NCBI GenBank assembly: GCA_964636895.1
Contig: CAZWUW010000011.1
Span: 1-46,076, forward strand
Source: CAZWUW01 sp964636895
Lineage (GTDB): Bacteria; Bacillota; Thermincolia; Thermincolales; CAZWUW01
Length of the DNA: 46,076 nucleotides
Reading direction: 5' to 3'
Part shown: positions 22,754 through 32,146 of the stretch, in pieces
Numbering within the stretch: position 1 is the first letter of the stretch
Layout of the letters: every line of letters begins with the position of its first letter
Notes under the pieces: generated by a model
What the model saw: the letters and a program-made list of their open reading frames with translations, nothing else
The model's database searches: none
What the model was told of the DNA's origin: nothing
Position numbers and translations under genes: made by a program

Positions 22754-24937
22754 TTATACCTTCTTGATAGGAGCATATTTGGCCATCAGGTTTTTTATCC
22801 CCTGGTCCGGAAAAGCCACACTGAGCTCAATATCCTCTCCGGCGCCTTTAATGCTGACCACAACTCCCTGCCCCCATTTGGCATGCATGACCTTGTCCCC
22901 CAGTTGAAACAGACCCGGCCCCGCGGAAACAGATTTCGATTGCGCCGTTCCTGCGGCGGGGAATTGGATCACCTGCCCCGTAGCAGCTTTTGACTGCGGC
23001 TCAACTTTTTCTTTACCCGCTCCCGACAACAAATGATCCGGGATTTCAGCCAAAAATCTCGAAGGCGGGTTATGCGTCCAGTTCCCATACATATTCCGTT
23101 CCCGCGCGCAGGTCAGATGCAGCTTTTCCATCGCTCTGGTGATGGCGACATAACATAGCCGCCGCTCCTCCTCCATTTCAACTGATTCCAGCAATGAACG
23201 GGAGTGAGGAAAAATCCCGTCCTCCATACCAATCACAAAGACCACCGGAAATTCCAGTCCCTTGGCGCTGTGCATGGTCATCAGCACTACAGCGTCCTGC
23301 TTATCCTCATATGTATCGATATCGCTGACCAGGGAAATGCCGGCTAAAAAGTCCTCCAGCGTATTCTCTTCATTGTGCTTGTCAAAATCCTTGGTAACTG
23401 ACAGGAATTCCTTTAGGTTTTCCATACGGCTTTCGGCCTCTATGGAGTTTTCCGCCTGCAGCTCCCGCATGTATCCAGTACGGTCCAGAATTTCCGTGAC
23501 CAGTGAAGTTACACTGATTTCCCGTCTCTTTTCCCGCCATTGGTTAAGCAGCCCGGTGAATTCCGTTACTGGCCCTACAACGCGGCCGGTAAGACCGGGG
23601 ACTTCCGCCACTTCTTCCATGGCCCTAAACAGGCTTATGCCCATATTACTGGCGTAATCCGCCATTTTGCCCACGGAAGTATCGCCTACTCCCCGCCGCG
23701 GTACATTGATAACTCTGTGCAAGCTTATGGTGTCAGACGGATTCAGCACCACCCGCAAATAAGCAATGATATCCTTAATCTCCTTACGCTCATAGAACTT
23801 CAAACCGCCCACAACAGTGTAAGGAATGTTATGCTTCATAAACGATTCCTCCACCACCCGGGACTGGGCGTTAGTCCGGTAAAGCACGGCAAAATCAGCG
23901 TATAACTTATTCTCCTCCTGACGTAGCCGGTATATTCGGTCAGCAACAAAATAGGCCTCTGCCCGCTCATCCTGTGCCCGGAAAAACTCGATGGGCAATC
24001 CTTCGTTGTTTTCCGTCCAGAGCTTTGTTCCCTTACGCCCAGGGTTATTCTTAATAACCTTGTTAGCGGCATCCAAAATCACTTTGGTGGAGCGATAATT
24101 CTGCTCCAGCTTAATTATCCGGGCATTAGGATAATCCCGCTCAAAATCGAGAATATTTTGGATATCAGCACCCCGCCAGCCGTAAATGGACTGGTCGGCG
24201 TCGCCCACCACGCACAGATTCCGGTGCTTTTGAGCCAGCATGTTGACTAATTTGTACTGGGCATGGTTAGTATCCTGATACTCGTCCACCATGATATAAC
24301 GAAAACGTTCCTGATAGTACTCCAGCACCTCAGGATACCCTTCGAGAATTCTAACCGTAAGCACCAGCAAATCGTCAAAATCCAAAGCATTGTTCAGCTT
24401 CAGTTTTTTCTGGTAAAGCTCGTAAACCTTGGCCACATTGTGTTCATAATAGTCAAAGGCCCTTTTCTCGTACTCGGCAGGGCTCCATAGTTTATTTTTG
24501 GCCCCGGAGATTCCTGCGCCCATAGCTTTGGGCGGGAACCGTTTATCATCAACGTTTAGTTCCTTCAGACACTGCTTAATCAAGGTCTGCTGGTCAGAGC
24601 TGTCATAAATCGTGAACCCGGTATCATAACCAAGCACACCGATTTCCCGGCGCAAAATCCGCACACAGGCAGCGTGAAAAGTACACACCCAGATGCGACT
24701 GCTCTTATCCCCAATAAGACCTGCCAGCCTCTCCTTCATTTCATTGGCCGCCTTGTTGGTAAAAGTTATAGCCAGAATACTGCCGGGGCTAACCCCCCGC
24801 TCATTTAACATATGCGCAATCCGAAATGTCAGCACCCTGGTCTTCCCGCTGCCGGCCCCGGCCAGCACCAGCAGAGGTCCCTCGGTGGTTTCCACAGCCT
24901 GCCGCTGAGGTGGGTTTAATTTTTCCAAAAATGACAT
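22754..24937 (-). CDS. pcrA: ATP-dependent DNA helicase PcrA
   Basis: UvrD/PcrA-type 3'-5' SF1A helicase for repair and replication-fork upkeep, 727 residues. Motifs in order: LNPPQRQAVETTEGPLLV (Q motif), AGAGSGKT (Walker A), AITFTNKAANEM, VDEYQDTN (Walker B), GDADQSIYGWRGA, LEQNYRS, TMHSAKGLEFPVVF and VAITRA. The C-terminal 60 residues form a Tudor-like RNA-polymerase interaction domain (GDKVMHAKWGQGVVV). ATG 24937 with GGGAGGA. It is the first gene of pcrA-amj-ligA, under a good sigma-A promoter about 110 bases upstream. Confidence 0.99.
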   Translation of the reverse strand: MSFLEKLNPPQRQAVETTEGPLLVLAGAGSGKTRVLTFRIAHMLNERGVSPGSILAITFTNKAANEMKERLAGLIGDKSSRIWVCTFHAACVRILRREIGVLGYDTGFTIYDSSDQQTLIKQCLKELNVDDKRFPPKAMGAGISGAKNKLWSPAEYEKRAFDYYEHNVAKVYELYQKKLKLNNALDFDDLLVLTVRILEGYPEVLEYYQERFRYIMVDEYQDTNHAQYKLVNMLAQKHRNLCVVGDADQSIYGWRGADIQNILDFERDYPNARIIKLEQNYRSTKVILDAANKVIKNNPGRKGTKLWTENNEGLPIEFFRAQDERAEAYFVADRIYRLRQEENKLYADFAVLYRTNAQSRVVEESFMKHNIPYTVVGGLKFYERKEIKDIIAYLRVVLNPSDTISLHRVINVPRRGVGDTSVGKMADYASNMGISLFRAMEEVAEVPGLTGRVVGPVTEFTGLLNQWREKRREISVTSLVTEILDRTGYMRELQAENSIEAESRMENLKEFLSVTKDFDKHNEENTLEDFLAGISLVSDIDTYEDKQDAVVLMTMHSAKGLEFPVVFVIGMEDGIFPHSRSLLESVEMEEERRLCYVAITRAMEKLHLTCARERNMYGNWTHNPPSRFLAEIPDHLLSGAGKEKVEPQSKAATGQVIQFPAAGTAQSKSVSAGPGLFQLGDKVMHAKWGQGVVVSIKGAGEDIELSVAFPDQGIKNLMAKYAPIKKV

Positions 24938-25056
24938 GCTTATCCTCCCAAGGACTTTTTATTTTAACCAGTTTTAATTTCGGCAAAAAAACAGGATTTC
25001 CTTTGAGCAAAAAAATAAAACCCCCTGATCTGTGAAAGCATCAGAAAAGTTTAGAA

Positions 25057-25085
25057 ATATTATCAGGTAATGGACAAGCCGTCAA
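25057..25085 (-). promoter_or_regulatory. Sigma-A promoter of pcrA
   Basis: Minus strand TTGACG (25080-25085), 17-base spacer, TAATAT (25057-25062). The leader to the start codon is about 110 bases and holds a weak stem (CTGAT/ATCAG, around 25024-25043) followed by a T-rich run, possibly an attenuator. Confidence 0.75.
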
Positions 25086-25156
25086 ATAACGCTGATGTAT
25101 TCATAAAATGCATGAAATTATCAGAAATATTTACAGTGAAATAGAGCCACCGCCCC

Positions 25157-25570
25157 TCAATTCGGCACTGTGCGCGGGTCCTTGTAAACCACATCCGACA
25201 ACCAGGCAACGGGGCCGCTCAGGTCAAAAAAATCTTTATTTGCCGCCTGGGCCTCCGCCACCAGCATATCAATGGGCAAAGCGGTAATAATCACTTCCTT
25301 GGGCTCTAGCATATCCTCTGCCACCTCATGCTGATTTGGCGCAAACATAACGGCCACTTCCTCATCATTTTCCCAGCATACAAAAAGCACCAACCCGTCC
25401 TTCTCCTCCAAGTAAGCCCATGTATAACAGTAGCTTATCCGGCCGGCCTTGCTTACACGGCTTAACTGCTCCTGAAACTCTTTGACATACAGAACAATGA
25501 CTTCCTTGCCGTTATCCAGACTGCCCCGGGCAATTTGCTCCGGACTAAAGGCAGATATTGACGGTAGCAT
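25157..25570 (-). CDS. Conserved-looking hypothetical protein
   Basis: A 137-residue soluble acidic protein I do not recognise. No signal peptide or membrane helix is visible. The middle is strand-rich (RISYCYTWAYLEEKDGLVLFVCWENDEEVAVMF), followed by a helix-containing segment and a C-terminal DLSGPVAWLSDVVYKDP. The ORF is convincing: ATG 25570 has GGGAGGT at good spacing and codon use matches neighbours. It sits between the his operon end and pcrA on the same strand. No function is proposed. Confidence 0.75.
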   Translation of the reverse strand: MLPSISAFSPEQIARGSLDNGKEVIVLYVKEFQEQLSRVSKAGRISYCYTWAYLEEKDGLVLFVCWENDEEVAVMFAPNQHEVAEDMLEPKEVIITALPIDMLVAEAQAANKDFFDLSGPVAWLSDVVYKDPRTVPN

Positions 25571-25670
25571 GATTTACCTCCCGAAATTTCATTTATTGTA
25601 AAATGGAGTTCTGTGCACTCTATAACTACCTATTTTCTGGCCTTAATGAGCGCTCTGGGCTTTTATTATG

Positions 25671-26348
25671 CTACCTTCTCTTCGCCAGCTCAGCATAAAT
25701 CTCGTCCGGCGTTATATCCTGTTCACCCAACAGCACCAGCACATGGTACAGTAAATCAGACGTCTCGTAAACCACTTCCTCCCGACTCCCGTTCTTGGCG
25801 CCGATAATGACTTCCGCAGTTTCTTCGCCGACTTTTTTGAGAATTTTATCCAAGCCCTTATTAAACAAGTATGTCGTATAAGCACCTTCCGGCCGGTTTG
25901 CTTTGCGATTTAAGATCACCGAGTAAACCTCATCAATAATGCCGGCTCCGCTCTTTTCCGGGTCAATAACCCGCAATGGTCCGGGCGCTTCCTCGCCGGC
26001 CAGCAGGTTATGAAAGCAGGTGCGTTCCCCGGTATGGCAAGCCACCCCCTTTTGTTCCACAAAAAGCAAAAGGGTATCGGCATCACAGTCATAATAAATC
26101 GACTTCACCTGCTGGACATGCCCGGAGGTCTCACCTTTGTGCCATAACTGCTTGCGGCTGCGGCTCCAGAACCAGGTTTCCGCATCAGTCAGTGTTTTGG
26201 CCAGCGATTCCCGGTTCATATAAGCCATCATTAACACTTCCCGGGTCTGCGCATCCTGGATTATAGCCGGGATTAACCCATCGGCGGCAAATTTCAGTTT
26301 TGACAGAGATAAATCAGCATCAGCCTTTAGCTCAATATGATTGCTCAT
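25671..26348 (-). CDS. hisIE: Bifunctional phosphoribosyl-AMP cyclohydrolase / phosphoribosyl-ATP pyrophosphatase
   Basis: Catalyses steps 2 and 3 of histidine synthesis; 225 residues, two domains fused. HisI (about 20-115): LIPAIIQDAQTREVLMMAYMN, WFWSRSRKQLWHKGETSG, and zinc Cys ligands in YYDCDADTLL and ACHTGERTCF. HisE (about 130-225): KANRPEGAYTTYLFNKGLDKILKKVGEETAEVIIGAKN. It overlaps hisF by 4 bases (ATGA). It is the last gene of the his operon. Confidence 0.98.
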   Translation of the reverse strand: MSNHIELKADADLSLSKLKFAADGLIPAIIQDAQTREVLMMAYMNRESLAKTLTDAETWFWSRSRKQLWHKGETSGHVQQVKSIYYDCDADTLLLFVEQKGVACHTGERTCFHNLLAGEEAPGPLRVIDPEKSGAGIIDEVYSVILNRKANRPEGAYTTYLFNKGLDKILKKVGEETAEVIIGAKNGSREEVVYETSDLLYHVLVLLGEQDITPDEIYAELAKRR

Positions 26349-27106
26349 ATACGCATCACAACTCCCCTATCCCGGCAGTATTCCTTGCACGTCCGAATAG
26401 AATACGCCCCAAAATGAAAAATAGATGCTGCCAAAGCCGCGTCAGCCTTGCCCTCAATAAAACCGTCGGCAATATGCTGCAGGCTGCCAACGCCGCCGGA
26501 GGCGATAATCGGGGTATTGACCGTTTCAGACACAGTGCGGGTCAGCTCTAAGTCAAAACCCTCCTTGGTGCCGTCCCGGTCCATGCTCGTCAGTAATATT
26601 TCACCGGCGCCCAGCTCAGCGCCCTGTTTAATCCAAGCCAAAACATCAATGCCGGTTGGCGTCCGTCCCCCATGAATATACACTTCCCATTGGCCCGGCG
26701 TACCCGTGCGCCGGGCATCCACCGCCAGCACAATACACTGGCTGCCGAACCTGCCGGCCCCTTCCGCTATCAGCTCCGGGTTCTGCACCGCTGCCGTATT
26801 TACAGAGACCTTATCCGCTCCCGCCGCCAGCATCACCCGGATATCCTCCAAAGTCCGGATACCGCCGCCCACCGTAAAGGGGATAAAGACTTCCTCGGCG
26901 GTGCGCCGCACTAGATCCAGCATAGTCGCCCGCCCGTCGGAAGATGCCGTGATATCAAGAAAAACCAGTTCATCGGCCCCCGCCAGGTCATAAAGAGCTG
27001 CCAGTTCCACCGGATCACCGGCATCCCGCAAATTAACAAAATTCGTGCCCTTAACCACCCGGCCGCCGGTCACGTCAAGACATGGTATAATTCGTTTGGC
27101 CAGCAT
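26345..27106 (-). CDS. hisF: Imidazole glycerol phosphate synthase cyclase subunit
   Basis: Cyclase half of IGP synthase, making IGP and AICAR with ammonia from HisH. 253-residue TIM barrel with MLAKRIIPCLDVTGGRVVKG at the start (catalytic Asp11), VGGGIRTLEDI and ASGGVGSL phosphate loops, and LLTSMDRDGTKEGFD (catalytic Asp130-type). I start at ATG 27106; the longer frame to 27193 runs into hisA and has no family support. It lies 1 base after the hisA stop. Confidence 0.98.
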   Translation of the reverse strand: MLAKRIIPCLDVTGGRVVKGTNFVNLRDAGDPVELAALYDLAGADELVFLDITASSDGRATMLDLVRRTAEEVFIPFTVGGGIRTLEDIRVMLAAGADKVSVNTAAVQNPELIAEGAGRFGSQCIVLAVDARRTGTPGQWEVYIHGGRTPTGIDVLAWIKQGAELGAGEILLTSMDRDGTKEGFDLELTRTVSETVNTPIIASGGVGSLQHIADGFIEGKADAALAASIFHFGAYSIRTCKEYCRDRGVVMRI

Positions 27107-27107
27107 A

Positions 27108-27842
27108 TTATCGCTCCCGCTCCGCAATTTCCAAGGCCTCTTCCAACTCCAGCCGCCCGTCATAAAGGGCTTTGCCAACAATAACGGCATCAACGCCGCT
27201 TGGTTCCAGCTCCTTTACCGCCTTGATATCCTCCGGACCGCCAATGCCGCCGGAAGCAATAACGGCCAGGCCGGTGATTTCCGCCAGCTCCCGGGTGCCG
27301 GTAAGATTAGGGCCCTGCAAGGTGCCATCCCGGCTGATATCGGTGTATATTATCCTTTTGATGCCCCGCTCCTTCATCTCCAGCGCCAGCGCCACAGCAG
27401 TTTTAGTGGCTGTAGCATCCCATCCATGGATGGCCACCCGGCCATTTTTGGCGTCTACACCAAGCACTACCCGGTCACTGCCAAAACCCCGGCAGGTCTC
27501 TTCCACCAAAGTAGGGTTGGCAATGGCCGCAGTACCCAGTATAACCCTGTCGATACCCAAATCCAGATACATCTGCACAGTACCCAGGTCCCGGATCCCG
27601 CCACCCAGTTCGCAGGGAATGGTGACGGTTTTAAGTATCTCTTTTATCGCCTCAAAATTCTTTGGCATACCGGCAAAAGCACCATCCAAATCCACCAGAT
27701 GCAGGTACTTGGCACCCTTGGACTGCCACTTGGCCGCCATCTCCGCCGGATGGTCCGAATAAACGGTTTCCTTCTCCACTTTGCCTTCCACCAGCCGGAC
27801 ACATTTACCGTTGCGCAAATCAATGGCAGGTATAATTAACAT
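27108..27842 (-). CDS. hisA: ProFAR isomerase HisA
   Basis: Amadori isomerisation of ProFAR to PRFAR; 244-residue TIM barrel. MLIIPAIDLRNGKCVRLVEG carries the catalytic Asp8. CELGGGIRD and VIASGGIGG are the two phosphate loops, and the second catalytic Asp lies in IIYTDISRDGTLQGPN. The start overlaps the hisH stop by 1 base (TAATG), so translation is coupled. Cytoplasmic. Confidence 0.98.
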   Translation of the reverse strand: MLIIPAIDLRNGKCVRLVEGKVEKETVYSDHPAEMAAKWQSKGAKYLHLVDLDGAFAGMPKNFEAIKEILKTVTIPCELGGGIRDLGTVQMYLDLGIDRVILGTAAIANPTLVEETCRGFGSDRVVLGVDAKNGRVAIHGWDATATKTAVALALEMKERGIKRIIYTDISRDGTLQGPNLTGTRELAEITGLAVIASGGIGGPEDIKAVKELEPSGVDAVIVGKALYDGRLELEEALEIAERER

Positions 27843-28444
27843 TACTTCAACTCCCCAAAATTCTTTAAAATACTTAGCCCCAGGGTACTGCTTTTTTCCG
27901 GGTGAAACTGAATCCCGAAAATATTTCCCCGGGCGGCAACAGAAGTGAACCTGAAACCGTAATCAGTAAGGGCAGCATTGACTTCCGGCTCATCCGGATC
28001 CACATAATAAGAATGCACAAAATAAAAAGCGGCGGCATCGGGAATATCTTTTAAAACCGAGCAGGGCTTTTGTAAGTCAATGCGATTCCAGCCCATGTGC
28101 GGCACCTTTAGACCCGGGGGCAAAAGCCGTACCCGGCCGGGAAAAATATTTAGGCCCTGGTAATTGCCACCTTCCTCACTGCTGGTAAACATCAACTGCA
28201 GACCGAGACAAATACCAAGAAACGGCTTCTCGGCCGCCACCGTTTCATTTATGGCCGCCGCCATACCAGTCTCCCGCAAGTTATGCATAGCATCCCGAAA
28301 AGCACCAACTCCGGGCAGCACCACTTTTTCGGCCTTGCGCACAACGTCCGGGTCCCGCACAAATTCTGCTCGGTAGCCAACTTTTTCAAACCCTTTTTGC
28401 ACACTGCGCAGGTTACCCATACCATAATCAATAATCGCGATCAT
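27842..28444 (-). CDS. hisH: Imidazole glycerol phosphate synthase glutaminase subunit
   Basis: Class-I glutamine amidotransferase, 200 residues, feeding ammonia to HisF. MIAIIDYGMGNLRSV opens the protein. The nucleophile Cys lies in FLGICLGLQLMF, and the His-Glu pair in IFGIQFHPEKSS. VVLPGVGAFRD forms the oxyanion strand. It is preceded by hisB with a 45-base gap. Confidence 0.98.
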   Translation of the reverse strand: MIAIIDYGMGNLRSVQKGFEKVGYRAEFVRDPDVVRKAEKVVLPGVGAFRDAMHNLRETGMAAAINETVAAEKPFLGICLGLQLMFTSSEEGGNYQGLNIFPGRVRLLPPGLKVPHMGWNRIDLQKPCSVLKDIPDAAAFYFVHSYYVDPDEPEVNAALTDYGFRFTSVAARGNIFGIQFHPEKSSTLGLSILKNFGELK

Positions 28445-28489
28445 ATCTTTTCCTCCGTCATTGTGGGGTATTTCTGCCTCGGATTACAG

Positions 28490-29083
28490 TTACAGTTGGC
28501 CCTTGGTGGACAGCACACCCTGAATATTATCATCCCTGGCTACTGCCTCTTTTATTGCCCGGCCCAGACCTTTGAAAACAGCTTCAATAATGTGGTGCGT
28601 GTTTTTTCCTGCCAAAAGCCGGATATGCAGGGTAATGTCCGCATGATTAGCCAGCGCCCGCATAAACTCTTCCACCAGCTCAGTATCAAAATCGCCCACT
28701 TTTGGCGTTGGCATTACCGCCTCAAAGGCCAGGAAGGCCCGCCCGCTGATATCTGCCACAACCATGGCCAAAGCCTCATCCATAGGCGCAAAAGCAGTTC
28801 CATAACGTCTGATGCCGGTTTTATCCCCCAACGCCTGTTTTAGGGCTTTGCCCAGACAAATCCCGATATCCTCCACTGTATGATGGTCATCAATACCGGT
28901 ATCACCTTCCGCGGTAATATCCAAATCAAACAACCCGTGCCTGGCCCAAAGGGCCAGCATGTGGTCAAGGAAAGGCACCCCGGTATCAAGAATATAACTG
29001 CCCTGACCGTCCAGGTTCAGACTCACCTTAATGTCGGTTTCCGTAGTCGTGCGGGCAATTATGGCACTTCTGGACTGTGTCAT
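28490..29083 (-). CDS. hisB: Imidazoleglycerol-phosphate dehydratase
   Basis: Mn-dependent dehydration of IGP; 197 residues, monofunctional bacterial type. Metal-binding HHTVEDIG and HHIIEAVFKGLGRA and the FLDHML segment are present. The ATG at 29083 is preferred over an in-frame GTG at 29092 because the AGGAGGGG ribosome site overlaps the latter. The gap to hisC is 27 bases. Confidence 0.98.
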   Translation of the reverse strand: MTQSRSAIIARTTTETDIKVSLNLDGQGSYILDTGVPFLDHMLALWARHGLFDLDITAEGDTGIDDHHTVEDIGICLGKALKQALGDKTGIRRYGTAFAPMDEALAMVVADISGRAFLAFEAVMPTPKVGDFDTELVEEFMRALANHADITLHIRLLAGKNTHHIIEAVFKGLGRAIKEAVARDDNIQGVLSTKGQL

Positions 29084-29110
29084 TAAACTCACCCCTCCTA
29101 AAAAATCAAA

Positions 29111-30178
29111 CTATACCCCTTTAAAAATATCCCTGAGATTCGCCAGAAACAGGTCATTTTCCTCTTTTTGGCCTATCGTAACCCGCAAACAGTTAGCCAG
29201 CCCCGGCGCCCCCCCCAGGTTCCGCACCAGGATACCAGCATCCAGCAGCCGCTTATGGACTTCATCAGCCGGCTGCGGCGGCTTAAATAATATAAAATTA
29301 GCCTCACTCGGGTAAACAGTTATCCCGTCCAGGCCGGTCATTTCAGCCGTTAATCTTGTCCGTTCGGCCACAATTTGGGCTATCTGTGCCTCAATCAAAG
29401 ACCAGTTACGCAGGGCCACCGTTGCCGCCAGTTGAGAAAAGTTGTCGGTGTTGTAAGGCTGTTTTACTTTTAGCAATTCACCCACAACCTCCGGGCCGGC
29501 CAGCAAATAGCCGATGCGCAGCCCAGCTAGGGCTGCTTTGGAGAATGTGCGCAAAATAACCAGGTTATTATGTTTCGCCAGCAATGGTACCACTGTACGG
29601 CCGCCGAATTCGATATAAGCCTCGTCCACCACCACCAGGCCGGCTGAATGCTCTAATATATGCTCAATGGTTGCTAACGGAATGCAGTTCCCGGTGGGAT
29701 TATTGGGAGTCACCAGAAAAGTAACCCGGGTATCAGGATGTGCCATCTCACGGAGCACCTCTGCCACCGGGACATTATAGGCTTCGTCCATCGGCAGGTG
29801 CACCGGCATGCTCCCGGTAATGCGACTATGAATATGATACATGGCAAAAGTCGGCACCGGAATCAGCACCCGTTTGCACGGCCCGGCAAAAGTCTGCAGA
29901 AGCAATAGGATCAATTCGTCAGAGCCGTTGCCGGCTATGATATGCCGGTAATCAACACCGGTATAAGCGGCAATTTCCCGCCGCAATTCATCAGCCGTAG
30001 GGTCCGGATAACGGGAAAAGGTCTCGCCGCTAACGGCTGCAAAAATCCTTTCTCGTAATTCAGCCGGAAAAGGGTATGGGTTTTCGTTGGCATCCAGCTT
30101 GACCACATTTTCATAAAGGTGTGGCTGATAAGGCTGTAAATCCCTAATATCCTCCCGCACCAGTCCTTTTATGTTCAT
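29111..30178 (-). CDS. hisC: Histidinol-phosphate aminotransferase
   Basis: PLP enzyme of fold type I, 355 residues, converting imidazole-acetol phosphate to histidinol phosphate with glutamate. LDANENPYPFP near the N-terminus, GNGSDELI (PLP phosphate), VTPNNPTGN, VVVDEAYIEF and the Schiff-base Lys in LRTFSKAALAGLRIGY are visible. The start overlaps the hisD stop (ATGA, 4 bases). Confidence 0.98.
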   Translation of the reverse strand: MNIKGLVREDIRDLQPYQPHLYENVVKLDANENPYPFPAELRERIFAAVSGETFSRYPDPTADELRREIAAYTGVDYRHIIAGNGSDELILLLLQTFAGPCKRVLIPVPTFAMYHIHSRITGSMPVHLPMDEAYNVPVAEVLREMAHPDTRVTFLVTPNNPTGNCIPLATIEHILEHSAGLVVVDEAYIEFGGRTVVPLLAKHNNLVILRTFSKAALAGLRIGYLLAGPEVVGELLKVKQPYNTDNFSQLAATVALRNWSLIEAQIAQIVAERTRLTAEMTGLDGITVYPSEANFILFKPPQPADEVHKRLLDAGILVRNLGGAPGLANCLRVTIGQKEENDLFLANLRDIFKGV

Positions 30179-31458
30179 TTCTGCAACCTCACCCGGACCG
30201 CATTGGCATGGGCATCCAAGCCCTCCGTCTCGGCCATTTTGATAATGTCCCGGCCCTGCTCCCTGAGCCTAGCCGGCGAGTATGCGATAACACTGGACTT
30301 CTTCATGAAGGTATCCACATTAAGCGGGGAGTAAAAACGGGCCGTACCGCCTGTTGGCAGCACATGGTTGGGGCCGGCGATATAGTCGCCCACCGGTTCC
30401 GGTGTAAAATGGCCGATGAAAATTGCCCCCGCATGCCTGATTTTACCAAGCATGCCAAAGGGGTCGGCCACCGCCAGTTCCAGATGCTCCGGCGCATAAC
30501 GGTTGGCCAGGTCAACAGCCTGGTCCAAACTCTCTGTAACAATGATGGCACTGTAATCCCGCAATGAAGCAGTCATTATTTCTTTTCGGGATAGGTACCC
30601 AACCTGCCGAATAATCTCGGCCTGTACTTTTTGCGCCAGTTCCCGGTCCGGAGTAACCAACACAGCAGATGCCAGCACATCATGTTCGGCCTGGGACAGC
30701 AAATCAGCCGCCACATAAACCGGATCTGCACTGTTATCGGCAATAACCAAAATCTCGCTGGGGCCGGCCAGCATATCGATGTTCACTTCACCGTATACAT
30801 ATTTCTTGGCCAGGGTAACGTAAATATTCCCCGGCCCGCTGATCAGGTCCACCTTGCGGACAGTCTCGGTCCCGTAAGCCAGGGCCGCTACCGCCTGAGC
30901 ACCGCCGATTTTATAAATCTCCGTCACCCCGGCTTCATGAGCCGCCACCAGGGTAGCCGCTTCTATAGTCCCGCTGCTGTTGGGCGGCGCTACCATAACG
31001 ATTTCCGCCACCCCGGCTACCTTGGCCGGCACAGCATTCATCAATACCGAAGACGGATAGATCGCTGTACCGCCGGGCACATAAATACCCACCCGTTCCA
31101 TCGGCCGCACCAGTTGACCCAGGATAGTGCCGTCAGCATCCGGCTCCAACCAGGAATTCTGTAATTGTTTGCGGTGAAAATCGGCGATACTGTCCCGGGC
31201 CTTGCGAATGGCCCGGACAAAGTCGTCGTCCACCAGCCCGTATGCGGACTCAATTTCCCCGGGCGAAACGCGAAGCGTGGCGGCGGTCAAACTCACCCCG
31301 TCAAACCGGCCGGTATATTCCAACACCGCTTCATCCCCGCGGGACTTCACATTGTCCAGTATTTCCCTTACTCTTGCCTCATAAACTTTTTCATCAGCAT
31401 ACTCTTTTTTAATCACCTGTTCAACCTCAGGCTCTCCCGCCGATAAAACCCTAATCAC
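30175..31458 (-). CDS. hisD: Histidinol dehydrogenase
   Basis: Zn- and NAD-dependent four-electron oxidation of histidinol to histidine, about 427 residues. Visible are GIYVPGGTAIYPSSVLMNAVPAKVAG, ISGPGNIYVTLAKK, LAGPSEILVIAD, SQAEHDVLASA and the Glu/His catalytic pair region in YAPEHLELAV. I place the start at GTG 31458, just after the hisG stop, because GGGGGAG lies 6 bases upstream; the longer frame to 31488 would overlap hisG. Confidence 0.97.
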   Translation of the reverse strand: MIRVLSAGEPEVEQVIKKEYADEKVYEARVREILDNVKSRGDEAVLEYTGRFDGVSLTAATLRVSPGEIESAYGLVDDDFVRAIRKARDSIADFHRKQLQNSWLEPDADGTILGQLVRPMERVGIYVPGGTAIYPSSVLMNAVPAKVAGVAEIVMVAPPNSSGTIEAATLVAAHEAGVTEIYKIGGAQAVAALAYGTETVRKVDLISGPGNIYVTLAKKYVYGEVNIDMLAGPSEILVIADNSADPVYVAADLLSQAEHDVLASAVLVTPDRELAQKVQAEIIRQVGYLSRKEIMTASLRDYSAIIVTESLDQAVDLANRYAPEHLELAVADPFGMLGKIRHAGAIFIGHFTPEPVGDYIAGPNHVLPTGGTARFYSPLNVDTFMKKSSVIAYSPARLREQGRDIIKMAETEGLDAHANAVRVRLQK

Positions 31459-31459
31459 A

Positions 31460-32116
31460 CTACACTCCCCCGTTCTCAGCAATTTCACGTAATCTTTCTA
31501 TAACAGGCGCAATGCGCCGACTTTTCATCCGGTGGCTAACCCGGTTAGCGATTAGCCTGGTGGTGGATTTGAAAATATCTGCCACCTCCACCAATTTATT
31601 TTCTTTAAGCGTCCGGCCGGTGGAAACAATGTCCACAATCATCTCGGACAACCCTACAATCGGTGCCAGCTCAATATTACCATGCAGCTTGATAATTTCC
31701 ATCTGTTTACCCTTACTGCGAAAAAAGTTTTCCGCCACCCGGGGAAACTTAGTTGCTACCCGGGCGTGGTTAAACTGCTCCCAGCTTTTCTCCCGGGCCA
31801 GCGCCTCCGGCATGGCCACCACAAAGCGGCAAGTACCATATTTCAAGTCCAGCAGTTCAAAAACATCTTTTTTCTGCTCCACAATGGTATCTTTACCGGC
31901 AAAGCCCAGGTCCGCCGCCCCGTATTCCACAAAAGTCGGTATGTCGGTAGGGCGGCAAATAATGTATTTGACCTTATCCGCCTCATTTACAAAAATCAGT
32001 TTGCGGGAATCGGACTCCAGTTCCGTGCAATCGAAACCGGCCAGCTTCAACATTTTAACAGTGGGCTTGTATAGAGTGCCTTTAGGCAGCGCAAGCACAA
32101 GATAGTTATCAGTCAT
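31460..32116 (-). CDS. hisG: ATP phosphoribosyltransferase, short form
   Basis: First and committed step of histidine synthesis. At 218 residues this is the short form, lacking the C-terminal regulatory domain and needing HisZ, which lies directly upstream. VLALPKGTLYKPT, CRPTDIPTFVEYGAADLGFAGKD and VDIVSTGRTLKENKL (PRPP loop) are diagnostic. Histidine feedback is expected to act through the HisZ-HisG octamer. Confidence 0.97.
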   Translation of the reverse strand: MTDNYLVLALPKGTLYKPTVKMLKLAGFDCTELESDSRKLIFVNEADKVKYIICRPTDIPTFVEYGAADLGFAGKDTIVEQKKDVFELLDLKYGTCRFVVAMPEALAREKSWEQFNHARVATKFPRVAENFFRSKGKQMEIIKLHGNIELAPIVGLSEMIVDIVSTGRTLKENKLVEVADIFKSTTRLIANRVSHRMKSRRIAPVIERLREIAENGGV

Positions 32117-32146
32117 TAACAGGACCTCTCTTTTGTATGGCTTTCT

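Noticed and set aside
24993..25044. Stem plus T-run in the pcrA leader as a terminator or riboswitch
   Set aside because: The stem is only 5 bp with a long loop and no known aptamer motif; kept only as a remark.
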